Virus record (IMG/VR): IMGVR_UViG_3300046170_000020
Span: 1 to 31,154 of that record
DNA: 31,154 bases
Origin: a virus
Direction: 5' to 3' (one strand)
The position numbers and the translations under genes were made by a program. Shown here piece by piece: positions 1 to 6,475 of the stretch; positions within the stretch are counted from its first letter, which is position 1, and each line of letters opens with the position of its first letter. The notes under the pieces were generated by a model, which saw only the letters and a program-made list of their open reading frames with translations, did no database searches and was not told where the DNA came from.

Positions 1-16
1 CTACCACCCACTGCAT
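1..16 (-). CDS. 5' end of a further gene, cut by window edge
   Basis: An ATG at 16-14 follows an AAGGA-like ribosome binding site near bases 26-30 and reads MQWVV before the window ends. It would be the next gene after the 86-residue protein. Too short to identify. Confidence 0.3.
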
Positions 17-38
17 ATATTTCTTATCCTTAATTATT

Positions 39-299
39 TTAGAATGGCGGTTTGTCAGTTTTTTCTACCTTTACTTCACCTTCATTAATTAAGAATGTAT
101 TAGCTTCAATTTTAATTGAAACCATATCAGTAGGCTTCCCATTATTAGTTTGGTCTTTCTTCCATAAAGCTACTTCGTATGGAATACCTGCTGTTAAAGT
201 GACATCACTATCAAATACAACTTTTGCATTTTTATATAGTGGTTGATTATCACCTTCTGTCTTTCTATCGTTCTTAAATAAATTTAACCAGTTTGCCAT
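39..299 (-). CDS. hypothetical protein, 86 aa
   Basis: I do not recognise the family. The start is well supported: AAAGGAGG lies 8 bases upstream of the ATG. The protein is soluble-looking, mixed charge, with no signal peptide or membrane segment; the middle (about residues 24-70) alternates hydrophobic and polar residues as in a beta-rich fold (KVVFDSDVTLTAG, YEVALWKKD, MVSIKIE). It is the last complete gene of the small-gene cassette and follows the broken gene at 337-747. Confidence 0.75.
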   Translation of the reverse strand: MANWLNLFKNDRKTEGDNQPLYKNAKVVFDSDVTLTAGIPYEVALWKKDQTNNGKPTDMVSIKIEANTFLINEGEVKVEKTDKPPF

Positions 300-336
300 T
301 TATAAACCTCCTTTGGTTTGTGTTGTTGGTTGTTGT

Positions 337-747
337 TTAACATTTGATGCTATGTTCCTCATCATCATCAAAATCTGCTTCTAAGTTCAGCATTGATTGA
401 ATGTGATATCTTCTAGAAGTAAGTGATAGCCAGACCACATCTGTTGGGGTGTGACTTTGAATTCTATCCAGTATAGCTGATTTAGAGTTTATTATGATTC
501 ATCAGTATCAATATCAGCGTTCATTGTTGTTGTTAAATACTGCATGCTTATCTTCAAAAGTTTAGAGTGTAATGCAATAGATAATTTATGTTTTGTAGAA
601 GTGCATCCTTACAAGATTTAAAACTATCTTCCTATGTAGAATAAGTATGTACACCATTTTGTGTTTTAAACAATTCTTCTTTCCACTTTTTTCTAAAGTA
701 TTGAAGTTTTGTTTGGCGTTCTCTAACGCCTCTAGTAGTTTTGACAT
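337..747 (-). pseudogene. broken unknown gene, about 137 codons, several frame disruptions
   Basis: A strong AGGAGGT site precedes the ATG at 747, and translation begins MSKLLEALENAKQNFNTLEK. After an A6 run (bases 687-692) the natural-looking protein continues in the -1 frame (KWKEELFKTQNGVHTYST), meets TAG at 632-634, resumes as EDSFKSCKDALLQNINYLLH, then changes frame near 556 (LLKISMQYLTTTMNADIDTD) and again near 490 (SHTPTDVVWLSLTSRRYHIQ), ending with an acidic tail and TAA at 337-339. Four frame segments plus an internal stop look like one ancestral gene. I do not recognise the family. Either the gene has decayed or this end of the sequence has several errors. Confidence 0.6.
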
Positions 748-762
748 ATTAGACCTCCTGTC

Positions 763-1059
763 TTAGTCATCTGATAATATACTATGACCCCTATTAGTCA
801 TGCATTTATTTACCATTCGTTTATAGTCGTATTCCCACTTATCTGGAAACCAAAGAAGTGAGGGTCGCACATACCAGTTATAGACAGCTTTACTAGCCTC
901 AATAACATTTGATGTATTTTCTTTAGCGATTGCTCGGCAAGTTTGCAAATCATCATTAAAGCGATAAGCAACTTTCTCACCTTGATTACCCCTGCTATCA
1001 TTTATCGGAGTGTAAGTGCAAGATACTATTAGCAACATACTCACTAATAACTTTAACAT
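763..1059 (-). CDS. small lipoprotein, possible outer-membrane spanin-like protein
   Basis: The 98-residue protein starts with a short lysine-bearing hydrophobic leader and an ideal lipobox (LLIVSC, Cys14), so it should be lipidated and sorted to the outer membrane. Two further cysteines (in DLQTCRAI and VNKCMTNRGHS) could form a disulfide. A strong AGGAGG lies 7 bases before the ATG. The lysis module lies nearby (2.3-3.5 kb), so a role as an outer-membrane spanin or lysis accessory is possible; a surface-exclusion lipoprotein is an alternative. Family not identified with certainty. Confidence 0.75.
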   Translation of the reverse strand: MLKLLVSMLLIVSCTYTPINDSRGNQGEKVAYRFNDDLQTCRAIAKENTSNVIEASKAVYNWYVRPSLLWFPDKWEYDYKRMVNKCMTNRGHSILSDD

Positions 1060-1162
1060 CTATTTCCTCCTGTTTAAATCTGCATAAGGGATAATTCTTA
1101 TATCCATAATTAATATACAACTTAGCTATTAATGGGATAAAGGGTTTTAGTTCTGGTTTCAT
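998..1162 (-). CDS. hypothetical protein, 54 aa, overlapping the lipoprotein start
   Basis: ATG at 1162 has a very good AGGAGG site 9 bases upstream, which is the main support. The first 35 residues (MKPELKPFIPLIAKLYINYG...) look protein-like; the rest overlaps the lipoprotein gene in another frame by 62 bases. It also overlaps the end of the zinc-ribbon gene. No recognised domain. The tail may be an extension past an original stop. Confidence 0.45.
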   Translation of the reverse strand: MKPELKPFIPLIAKLYINYGYKNYPLCRFKQEEIDVKVISEYVANSILHLHSDK

Positions 1163-1286
1163 TGGGTATATCCTCCTGTTCGTCTACATATCCTTGAATT
1201 ACACATTCAGGACATTGATTAACATGATTATCTTCGTCAATGTAATAATCATTTCCTAAACATATTTTACATACATCTTCTTTCAT
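1122..1286 (-). CDS. small zinc-ribbon protein, 54 aa
   Basis: Begins MKEDVCKICLGNDYYIDEDN and carries CxxC (residues 6-9) and a second CxxC (QCPEC), the pattern of a four-cysteine zinc ribbon. Its ATG overlaps the stop of the preceding gene as TAATG, indicating translational coupling. Such phage proteins often bind nucleic acid or host transcription components, but no partner is visible here. Confidence 0.7.
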   Translation of the reverse strand: MKEDVCKICLGNDYYIDEDNHVNQCPECVIQGYVDEQEDIPNETRTKTLYPINS

Positions 1287-1474
1287 TACTTACCTCCAAA
1301 TGTATTGTTTACTGCGAATGTAAAAGCATCTGTTAATGTCATAGACAAACCCATTTGTTTTAAAGTTTCTCTAATCTTAACAACATCTTTTTTTCTTACT
1401 TTAATGGTCGTAAACATTTCTGTAGTTGTTTGTTTACCACCAAACTTTAGTATTCTAGCTTTGATGTCATTCAT
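1286..1474 (-). CDS. possible ribbon-helix-helix DNA-binding protein, 62 aa
   Basis: I chose the ATG at 1474 (AAAGGAGG 6 bases upstream, TAATG overlap with the previous gene) over a longer start at 1519. The segment FTTIKVRKKDVVKIRETLKQ followed by MTLTDAFTFAVNN fits a short beta strand and two helices, as in ribbon-helix-helix repressors. The similarity is by eye only. If correct, it may regulate the promoter at 1790-1818 that precedes this cassette. Confidence 0.6.
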   Translation of the reverse strand: MNDIKARILKFGGKQTTTEMFTTIKVRKKDVVKIRETLKQMGLSMTLTDAFTFAVNNTFGGK

Positions 1475-1575
1475 TATTTCCTCCTTTCCCATATTAAATA
1501 AAACTCGTGTATTAACCATAAGAACCCTGCAATCATTCCTATGTGTGCAAATGTAGTTATTACTAAGTTAATCAT
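1474..1575 (-). CDS. 33-residue membrane protein
   Basis: MINLVITTFAHIGMIAGFLW followed by LIHEFYLIWERRK: one membrane segment (about residues 2-25) and a basic C-terminus, so N-out/C-in is likely. AGGAGG sits 8 bases before the ATG, directly after a hairpin (1594-1614). The stop overlaps the next ATG. A small holin-like or membrane-regulatory peptide is possible; function unknown. Confidence 0.7.
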   Translation of the reverse strand: MINLVITTFAHIGMIAGFLWLIHEFYLIWERRK

Positions 1576-1593
1576 TATCTGTACCTCCTGTGA

Positions 1594-1614
1594 GGAACTG
1601 CCCTTAGGCAGTCC
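1594..1614 (-). promoter_or_regulatory. intercistronic RNA hairpin with stop codon in its UAAG loop
   Basis: On the transcript, ACTGCC and GGCAGT form a 6-bp stem, extended by two G-C pairs past one bulge, closing a UAAG tetraloop. The TAA stop of the upstream 50-aa gene lies exactly in the loop, and the AGGAGG for the next gene begins 4 bases after the structure. It looks like a translation-coupling or RNA-processing element rather than a terminator, because no U run follows. Confidence 0.6.
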
Positions 1615-1756
1615 CCTTTTCAAAATCTTTTACCCAAACATCAACAATAGTATTTTTTAGTTCAAGCATAAATTTTAACTGTTCTTTGTCTTGAAATAAT
1701 TCTGGTTTGTGTGTTGCTAATGCGATTAAATCAACAATGTTTAGTTCGTTTTTCAT
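1604..1756 (-). CDS. hypothetical protein, 50 aa
   Basis: Begins MKNELNIVDLIALATHKPEL and is mostly helical by eye, ending VKDFEKGTA. An ACAGGA site lies upstream of ATG 1756. A second in-frame ATG at about 1783 gives a version with a lysine-rich leader, as also seen at the 28381/28354 gene. It is the first gene after the promoter at 1790-1818. Unknown function. Confidence 0.65.
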   Translation of the reverse strand: MKNELNIVDLIALATHKPELFQDKEQLKFMLELKNTIVDVWVKDFEKGTA

Positions 1757-1789
1757 TTTTGTTTTTCCTGTGTTTTTGTTCATATCTAT

Positions 1790-1818
1790 TTTATAATTTA
1801 ATTATAACTATTTGTCAA
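1790..1818 (-). promoter_or_regulatory. sigma70-like promoter before the small-gene cassette
   Basis: TTGACA at 1813-1818 and TATAAA at 1790-1795, with a 17-base spacer, are close to consensus. TTATAA boxes occur inside and just upstream, at roughly 1791-1840. It points at the 50-aa gene and the downstream cassette of small genes. Confidence 0.65.
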
Positions 1819-1933
1819 ATCTTTTTATAACTTTTTTTATAATTATTTGGTGATTGAATTTTTAAGAGAAAGTATTAGATTTTAGCTAGTGTTTTTAGTT
1901 TAAAACATTTTCTTTTAACACTATTCCTCCTGT

Positions 1934-1960
1934 GTGGGGTGATTTTAACAGTCACCCCAC
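1934..1960 (-). promoter_or_regulatory. 9-bp perfect hairpin upstream of a strong Shine-Dalgarno
   Basis: GTGGGGTGA and TCACCCCAC pair perfectly around a 9-base loop. It lies 27 bases after the stop of the 98-aa gene and 3 bases before AGGAGG at 1926-1931. No U run follows, so a simple intrinsic terminator is unlikely. The only frame served by that ribosome site is an 8-codon GTG start peptide (1895-1921). Confidence 0.6.
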
Positions 1961-1986
1961 TATAACCTCACAAAAAGATTAAAAGC

Positions 1987-2283
1987 CTACTGTAAGTGCC
2001 TTAAAAAGGGTTTTTTGGGTATAATTATGGGTACTTCCCACCTTAGTTCTCGTTCAATAGTGGACTTAATGATAGAATGCCCAGAACCTGCACAATCTTG
2101 ACCCCACATGGTCGTAAGGGAATAAGCTATTTCATTTTCTTCTAGGAGTTTGCCTACTACTTTCATGATGTTATTTTCTGGGTTTAGGTCAGATAAGATT
2201 TCTTTGTATTCTTGCCAAGAGTTGGTGGATGATGAATGGTCGTAAAATTCTAAGTAGAGTATTGTTTCAGTTTTTTTTTTCAC
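1987..2283 (-). CDS. hypothetical protein, 98 aa
   Basis: The start is GTG at 2283, with TTAGGA 8 bases upstream. The protein has a central acidic region and a basic C-terminus (PIIIPKKPFLRHLQ), with one Cys in a Gly-rich turn (WGQDCAGSGHS). No signal peptide or membrane segment. I do not recognise the family. It is separated from the lysis genes by the hairpin at 2329-2357 and has its own inverted repeat in the leader. Confidence 0.7.
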   Translation of the reverse strand: MKKKTETILYLEFYDHSSSTNSWQEYKEILSDLNPENNIMKVVGKLLEENEIAYSLTTMWGQDCAGSGHSIIKSTIERELRWEVPIIIPKKPFLRHLQ

Positions 2284-2296
2284 TATAATAATCCTA

Positions 2297-2318
2297 ACAA
2301 ACGAAAGGAAAAGTTTGT
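2297..2318 (-). repeat. inverted repeat ACAAAC-N10-GTTTGT in the leader of the 98-aa gene
   Basis: Two 6-base arms flank 10 bases; the structure ends directly before the AGGA ribosome site at 2292-2295. It could be an operator or a translation-control hairpin. Confidence 0.4.
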
Positions 2319-2328
2319 GTATATAATT

Positions 2329-2357
2329 AAAGGCAAGGTGTTAATCATCTTGCCTTT
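2329..2357 (-). terminator. terminator-like hairpin after the lysis module
   Basis: AAAGGCAAG pairs with CTTGCCTTT (9 bp), then one mismatch and two more pairs around a 5-base loop. On the minus strand it is followed by AATTATATA. Read on the plus strand it is followed by T6, so it may be bidirectional. The TGA of the 48-aa gene lies at the top of the stem-loop. Confidence 0.65.
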
Positions 2358-2491
2358 TTTAATTTACCTATTCTCAACTTGGGTTTCTTAATGGGTATTT
2401 TACCAAAAGTTAATTTTTTAAATGTTCTACCTTTACTACCGATTATTCTAGGTTTGATTAAAACTGATAGGGTGGCGGTGGTGGTAATCAT
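2345..2491 (-). CDS. small basic protein, 48 aa
   Basis: Begins MITTTATLSVLIKPRIIGSK and becomes Lys/Arg-rich to its end (KKPKLRIGKLKKAR), with no acidic residues that I can see. The start overlaps the previous stop as TAATG. It ends inside the terminator stem. Unknown function; a basic protein closing the lysis operon is unusual. Confidence 0.6.
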   Translation of the reverse strand: MITTTATLSVLIKPRIIGSKGRTFKKLTFGKIPIKKPKLRIGKLKKAR

Positions 2492-2622
2492 TAATGCATT
2501 AAGTTATGTCCACAATAGACAACTACTAACACAACAATTAACTTCCATAGATTAGACCAAGTCCAATAAGGGTCTGCCCAATCAAGGAATGCTTCTATAG
2601 GTTTCCAAATAAGTTTTTTCAT
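2491..2622 (-). CDS. small membrane protein, 43 aa
   Basis: The sequence begins MKKLIWKPIEAFLDWADPYW and ends in one strong membrane segment (LWKLIVVLVVVYC, about residues 25-38). The ATG overlaps the holin stop (ATGA). Placed in the lysis module, it may be a holin partner, an antiholin or an inner-membrane spanin-like protein. It is too short for a canonical i-spanin. Confidence 0.65.
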   Translation of the reverse strand: MKKLIWKPIEAFLDWADPYWTWSNLWKLIVVLVVVYCGHNLMH

Positions 2623-3032
2623 TTGCTTATACCTTTCTGTTTCTCATACGTTCTGAGTGTAGCCATGCCTAAAAGGCTCATGACCAATGGCATTAAAACA
2701 CCCATATCTAAAGTTGGCAATGGTAAAGTTTCAACTTCAAATACTGCAAGGAAAAACATAATAAATTGTTTTAAAACAAATTCCCAAAAGATTGCTAAGG
2801 CACAACTGAATCCTATGAGGGGTCGCCAAATTCTTTGTAATAGTCCACCTAAACCTGTTGCAGTAGATTTAGCATCAGCAAGGTTTATATCTGTCTGTGC
2901 TTTGTTTAATGCGTTATCTAATTCTTTAAGTTTTATTTTTGCTTGTGCTTTTTCTTCTTCTGAAGTGTGAAGTTCATCAACTATCTTTCCAACACTATCT
3001 ACTAATCCACCACCTAATAATTTACTAAGCAT
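2619..3032 (-). CDS. 3TM-type holin (GTA holin family-like)
   Basis: 137 residues. An amphipathic, charged N-terminal half (residues 12-60) is followed by hydrophobic segments at about 71-98 and 109-125 with the motif RIWRPLIG and a C-terminal LLGMATLRTYEKQKG, which I recognise from the gene-transfer-agent 3TM holin family. It would open the inner membrane for the lysozyme encoded just upstream (8-base overlap). The family assignment is from memory of the motif. Confidence 0.8.
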   Translation of the reverse strand: MLSKLLGGGLVDSVGKIVDELHTSEEEKAQAKIKLKELDNALNKAQTDINLADAKSTATGLGGLLQRIWRPLIGFSCALAIFWEFVLKQFIMFFLAVFEVETLPLPTLDMGVLMPLVMSLLGMATLRTYEKQKGISK

Positions 3033-3471
3033 TTATCTCACCCATCTTATCTGATAAATTTTTTGCTCTTGCAGGAACTTGTCTTGCCCACTTACTATCA
3101 AGCATTTCAGATTTCGCTAATGAGAAATTATTTTCTTTTAAAGCGGCTTGGAACTTTCTAAAACCTGATAATCTTGGATAGCCTAATTGAAATGAAAGTT
3201 CTACGACTATTTCAAATGCTTCTTCTGGAATACTATCTTCATCAATAAATTTTTTTGCATCTTTAATAGCTACTTCAAGGTCACTATCTAATATTTTCAT
3301 AACCTCATCCATAGTAAGTTCTTTTTCTAGTAGATATTCTTCTTCAGGTAGTTTTATCAAATGTCCTACCGCAGTGGTCATGGCGGAAGCACCTAAAATG
3401 GGGTCGGCATAGGCTTTGTAGCGGATGCCTTCATGAGCAATAACGCTCTCTCTTAATCTATTAATATCCAT
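3025..3471 (-). CDS. phage lysozyme (GH24, T4-type endolysin)
   Basis: 148 residues. The N-terminal HEGIRYKAY with Glu14, the Asp23 in YADP and Thr32/33 in MTTAVGHL match the E-D-T catalytic triad of T4-type muramidases. No signal peptide, so release depends on the holin. It cleaves peptidoglycan glycan strands at the end of infection. The length is close to the usual 150-165 residues. It overlaps the holin and the upstream 59-aa gene. Confidence 0.9.
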   Translation of the reverse strand: MDINRLRESVIAHEGIRYKAYADPILGASAMTTAVGHLIKLPEEEYLLEKELTMDEVMKILDSDLEVAIKDAKKFIDEDSIPEEAFEIVVELSFQLGYPRLSGFRKFQAALKENNFSLAKSEMLDSKWARQVPARAKNLSDKMGEINA

Positions 3472-3640
3472 TCTTCTTTTTAACCTTTGGTAGTAATTCT
3501 GTCAAAATCTTACTGATGTCTTGTTGTAAGACGTTCAAATAACCTATGTGCATATCTATGCTATTTCTTTCTGTTATTTCGTCTTTTTCTTCATTCGTCA
3601 TTGTTAGTCGTATTTCTTTTCCTACTTTAATTATTCTCAT
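3461..3640 (-). CDS. small charged protein, 59 aa
   Basis: Begins MRIIKVGKEIRLTMTNEEKD and looks like a short strand pair followed by a long helix. AGGAGG is 4 bases upstream of ATG 3640. The end overlaps the lysozyme start by 11 bases, so it is coupled to the lysis module. Function unknown. Confidence 0.65.
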   Translation of the reverse strand: MRIIKVGKEIRLTMTNEEKDEITERNSIDMHIGYLNVLQQDISKILTELLPKVKKKNGY

Positions 3641-3649
3641 TCTGCCTCC

Positions 3650-3991
3650 TTAATCTAATACTTCATTGAGAATGGTTGTTATTATATTATCACCTTCATA
3701 ACTAATCAATTCACACATCTTATTTTCATAAACATATAACAAATTGACATTAAGGCGTTTTTGTTCGTCTGATAATACCCTGCGGATAGTAGAACCCATC
3801 CTAGCACCGCTCATTCTAATACTAGCGGTTTTCACATCTACTAAAAGAACTTCACCTGTATCTGGTTTGATGGCTACTAAGTCTACTGCGGATTGAACTG
3901 ATTTTTTGGTATAAACAAAATATCCTGCTTTGGTTAAATAATATTCAGCAATAAGTTCGGATGCTACACCTTTTTGCTGTTTCTCATCCAT
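3650..3991 (-). CDS. PD-(D/E)XK endonuclease-like protein
   Basis: 113 residues. KGVASELIAEYYLTKAGYFV is the usual first helix with a conserved Glu; SAVDLVAI gives the catalytic Asp and VLLVDVKTA the D-x-K motif. This is the core of Holliday-junction-resolvase/VSR-like nucleases (PDDEXK group). It could resolve branched DNA during packaging or repair. Its position beside lysis genes is unusual. Specificity cannot be read from sequence. Confidence 0.75.
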   Translation of the reverse strand: MDEKQQKGVASELIAEYYLTKAGYFVYTKKSVQSAVDLVAIKPDTGEVLLVDVKTASIRMSGARMGSTIRRVLSDEQKRLNVNLLYVYENKMCELISYEGDNIITTILNEVLD

Positions 3992-4001
3992 TTAAAATTT
4001 T

Positions 4002-4187
4002 CTAATAAGTAGTTGGAGTAATATCAATACAGGATAAAAAATATTTACGAATATTTTGTTCATCTAACATTGACTTTAGTTGTATTCCTTGATTTTTGCA
4101 ATCCTCTACAGATTGGTGTTGTTCGTTTACACTGACACATTCACCATTAAGACAAAACCACCCTAATAGGAATATAATTTTAGACAT
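4002..4187 (-). CDS. small exported Cys-containing protein, 61 aa
   Basis: A short hydrophobic start (MSKIIFLLGWFCLNGECVSV) may be an export signal or the anchored end; four cysteines (12, 17, 30 and 53) suggest disulfides in the periplasm. The start overlaps the previous stop as TAATG. Family unknown. It ends a run of six envelope-directed genes. Confidence 0.65.
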   Translation of the reverse strand: MSKIIFLLGWFCLNGECVSVNEQHQSVEDCKNQGIQLKSMLDEQNIRKYFLSCIDITPTTY

Positions 4188-4381
4188 TAAAGAAGTAAGT
4201 CTTTAACAAGCATAAATAATTGACTAAAAACACCTACAGCAACAGTATAACCAACAATTTTTATATTACGGATATCAGCTTCAATATGCTTGAGGTGGTT
4301 TGTTTTGATAACTTGGATATCCTTTTGTATTAAGGCTATCTCTTTATCAAGTTTATTTATTTTATCCGTTTGTGATGCCAT
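4187..4381 (-). CDS. XhlA-like coiled coil plus membrane segment, 64 aa
   Basis: A helical heptad region (IALIQKDIQVIKTNHLKHIE) precedes one C-terminal membrane segment (about residues 42-61). This resembles the XhlA/hemolysin-like accessory holin family by layout and by IKTNHLKHIEADI. It could be a membrane partner in lysis, although it lies about 700 bases before the lysozyme. Confidence 0.65.
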   Translation of the reverse strand: MASQTDKINKLDKEIALIQKDIQVIKTNHLKHIEADIRNIKIVGYTVAVGVFSQLFMLVKDLLL

Positions 4382-4673
4382 TTAAATTACTGTTTAACTT
4401 TACCTGAGCCTGTTTGTCAAATGTTTCTGCTATCTCAATATCTTTAGCATATTTTTCTTTATATTCAGCTTTTGCTCTTTGTTTTCTAGCAACATCATCC
4501 ATAGTCATTCCAGATATTTCTCTGTGTAAAGCTTGATTTTTTTCTGCCCAATTATCTAATCGTTCAAGATAGAGTTGTTCCCTAATCTTAGCTTCTTTTA
4601 CTTCTTCTCTTGCTTCTCTTAATTCTTTTTTTGCTTTCTTTAGTTGTTCTTGTAGTTCATTTTGTGTTGCCAT
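4362..4673 (-). CDS. coiled-coil protein, 103 aa
   Basis: Almost entirely charged helix, e.g. ELQEQLKKAKKELREAREEV (residues 6-25), with no membrane segment. It overlaps the next gene by 20 bases and starts one base before the end of the upstream gene. A structural or scaffolding partner for the neighbouring membrane coiled-coil proteins is plausible; not recognised. Confidence 0.7.
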   Translation of the reverse strand: MATQNELQEQLKKAKKELREAREEVKEAKIREQLYLERLDNWAEKNQALHREISGMTMDDVARKQRAKAEYKEKYAKDIEIAETFDKQAQVKLNSNLNGITNG

Positions 4674-5120
4674 TTATTTTACTCCTGATAATGGGTTGTT
4701 TAATGCTTTTCTTATCTTATCATCTATTTCTTTTTCTAAAATCTTAAAATCAGTAGATATTTCTCTTTCATTCGCCTTTACTCTATCTTCAATATCATTA
4801 ACTACTTTATCTATGGCTCTTATATCGGTTTTCATAGTCTTAATATCATCTCGTAAATCATTCTTTAATGAAGTGGCTACATCATTAACCAAACTAACTT
4901 CTTCTAATACCATTGAAACTTCTGATTTAAGAACTGCAATCTGTTCATCAATATGGCTTAAATCTGGTGCAGTATATCCTTCTATCTTGGCTTTCATATC
5001 TAAGTAGTCATCATAGAATTTGTATCCTGTCCAACCGCCACCAATAATTGCACCTATTAAAGATAAGATGATAAAGAACTTACCACCTTTAAATTTCATT
5101 CCTTGATATTCTACTTCCAT
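4674..5120 (-). CDS. membrane-anchored coiled-coil protein, 148 aa
   Basis: A short basic N-terminus, a membrane segment at about residues 15-33 (FFIILSLIGAIIGGGWTGYKF) and a long heptad-rich tail (about 55-140). The tail probably lies in the periplasm or cytoplasm as a trimer or dimer. It overlaps the 454-aa gene. No known family; the layout recalls phage proteins that sit in the envelope during infection. Confidence 0.7.
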   Translation of the reverse strand: MEVEYQGMKFKGGKFFIILSLIGAIIGGGWTGYKFYDDYLDMKAKIEGYTAPDLSHIDEQIAVLKSEVSMVLEEVSLVNDVATSLKNDLRDDIKTMKTDIRAIDKVVNDIEDRVKANEREISTDFKILEKEIDDKIRKALNNPLSGVK

Positions 5121-6475
5121 TGTAAATCCACTAATTCATTGTGTCCTAAATCATTATTCATAAACAAATTATACATCAAAATATTATTATCAATTATTTC
5201 AGCATCTGGCAAAGTTCTATTGTCAAAAAATCCTTGTATCTGTGGTAGCTGAGGTTGGTCAAAGAAACTCTTACTATTAGCTAATACCTGCATAACTATT
5301 AAAGTCTTTGTTTGATTGTTGGCATCATATTTACCTTTATCACCCATTTTCTTGACTATCTTGTTGGCTTTTTCTTGTTTGGTTTCTTTTACTTCTTCTT
5401 TTGATTCTTCTTTTGTTTCTTCAACAGGCTCATCTACAGGCTCGTCAACTTTTGCAACTTCAACTTCTTCTACAGTTTCTTCTACAATTTCTTCTACGAC
5501 TTCTTCCATTTCAACTTCTATGATTTCTTCCATAGGTGCTTCTTCTATTTTTATTTCTTCAATAACAGGTGCTTCTATTTCTGCTTCAACAGTTTCATAA
5601 GATATTTCCATTGGCTCAGCTTCTATAGGCTCAAACATAATAAAATCATCTTGTTTAGATACATCATTGAATTTAAATACATCTTCAGCGACATCAATTA
5701 ATTCTGGTTGGTCTAGGTTTAAAGCAATAAAAGTTTCTATCTTTGTAATTTCTTGCGTAATGATTGTTTCAATAACATTATATAAAACATTAATACTTAC
5801 ATCATCAAATAGAACTCCCACCGCTAGATTAATATCTCTACCCCCTACTTCAATAATGAGATTAGTTATCTTTCCTGAGAAATCAAAATTACCTTGATAT
5901 TGTTGATATCCACTATTAACACCTGAAGCTGATAAAACATCAGTACCATTAAAGACTTCCGTATTTCCATTTCTACCAATGACTTTCATATAGACGCTAT
6001 CTTGTTCATCTTGTTTATCTACTTTGATTGTATATTCAGTAGTACCACCATAATTAATATCTAGTTCTGAAATATCTACTTGCTGATAAAAGGTGGTTAA
6101 ATTACTGTCTGTAATCTCAGCACATTTATCTGTTCCTAATTCATTACAATAACTACCAGAAGGCATTGAGGCACTACCCTGCCCACCCCAATCAATATCC
6201 ATATCACCCTCTTTTGATGTAGAAACAAATCCATTACTGCCATCTAATATATCTCCGCTATCTTCATTTGTGACTGTGGTTGTTGTTGTAGTGGTTGTAG
6301 TAGTTTCGGTTATATAGATTCCTGTGCTATCAATTTCTTCTTCAATGACTTTTTCTTCAGTAATTATATCTGTCACTAAGGGAGTACATAAACCTATAGT
6401 GTCAGTAGAGCAATCTTCAGCTTTAGAATATGAGAAGCAAACCAAGAGCCATAAGACCAAAATTTTTAAGACCAT
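5111..6475 (-). CDS. exported protein with Thr run, beta domain and acidic repeats, 454 aa
   Basis: Signal peptide at residues 1-19 (cleavage after SKA). Then a run of ten threonines (58-67), a probable jelly-roll-like beta domain (about 124-232, DINYGGTTEYTIKVDK ... FDDVSINV), an extreme acidic region rich in EEI/VEE repeats (281-370), and a conserved-looking C-terminus with KSFFDQPQLPQIQGFFD. I do not know its function. Its size, export signal and position next to fibres suggest an envelope or virion-surface protein. The acidic and Thr runs are low complexity and may vary in length. Confidence 0.75.
   Translation of the reverse strand: MVLKILVLWLLVCFSYSKAEDCSTDTIGLCTPLVTDIITEEKVIEEEIDSTGIYITETTTTTTTTTTVTNEDSGDILDGSNGFVSTSKEGDMDIDWGGQGSASMPSGSYCNELGTDKCAEITDSNLTTFYQQVDISELDINYGGTTEYTIKVDKQDEQDSVYMKVIGRNGNTEVFNGTDVLSASGVNSGYQQYQGNFDFSGKITNLIIEVGGRDINLAVGVLFDDVSINVLYNVIETIITQEITKIETFIALNLDQPELIDVAEDVFKFNDVSKQDDFIMFEPIEAEPMEISYETVEAEIEAPVIEEIKIEEAPMEEIIEVEMEEVVEEIVEETVEEVEVAKVDEPVDEPVEETKEESKEEVKETKQEKANKIVKKMGDKGKYDANNQTKTLIVMQVLANSKSFFDQPQLPQIQGFFDNRTLPDAEIIDNNILMYNLFMNNDLGHNELVDLQWK

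Noticed and set aside
810-1001. Minus-strand ORF overlapping the lipoprotein gene
   Set aside because: Lies wholly inside the lipoprotein gene in another frame; the lipobox and ribosome site support the other frame.
2329-2360. Plus-strand terminator as evidence for a plus-strand gene
   Set aside because: The T6 favours the plus strand, but no plus-strand gene lies upstream; it is more simply a bidirectional or minus-strand terminator.
5316-5600. Plus-strand ORF rich in Ser/Thr
   Set aside because: It is the antisense image of the Glu/Val repeats of the 454-aa gene and has no ribosome site.
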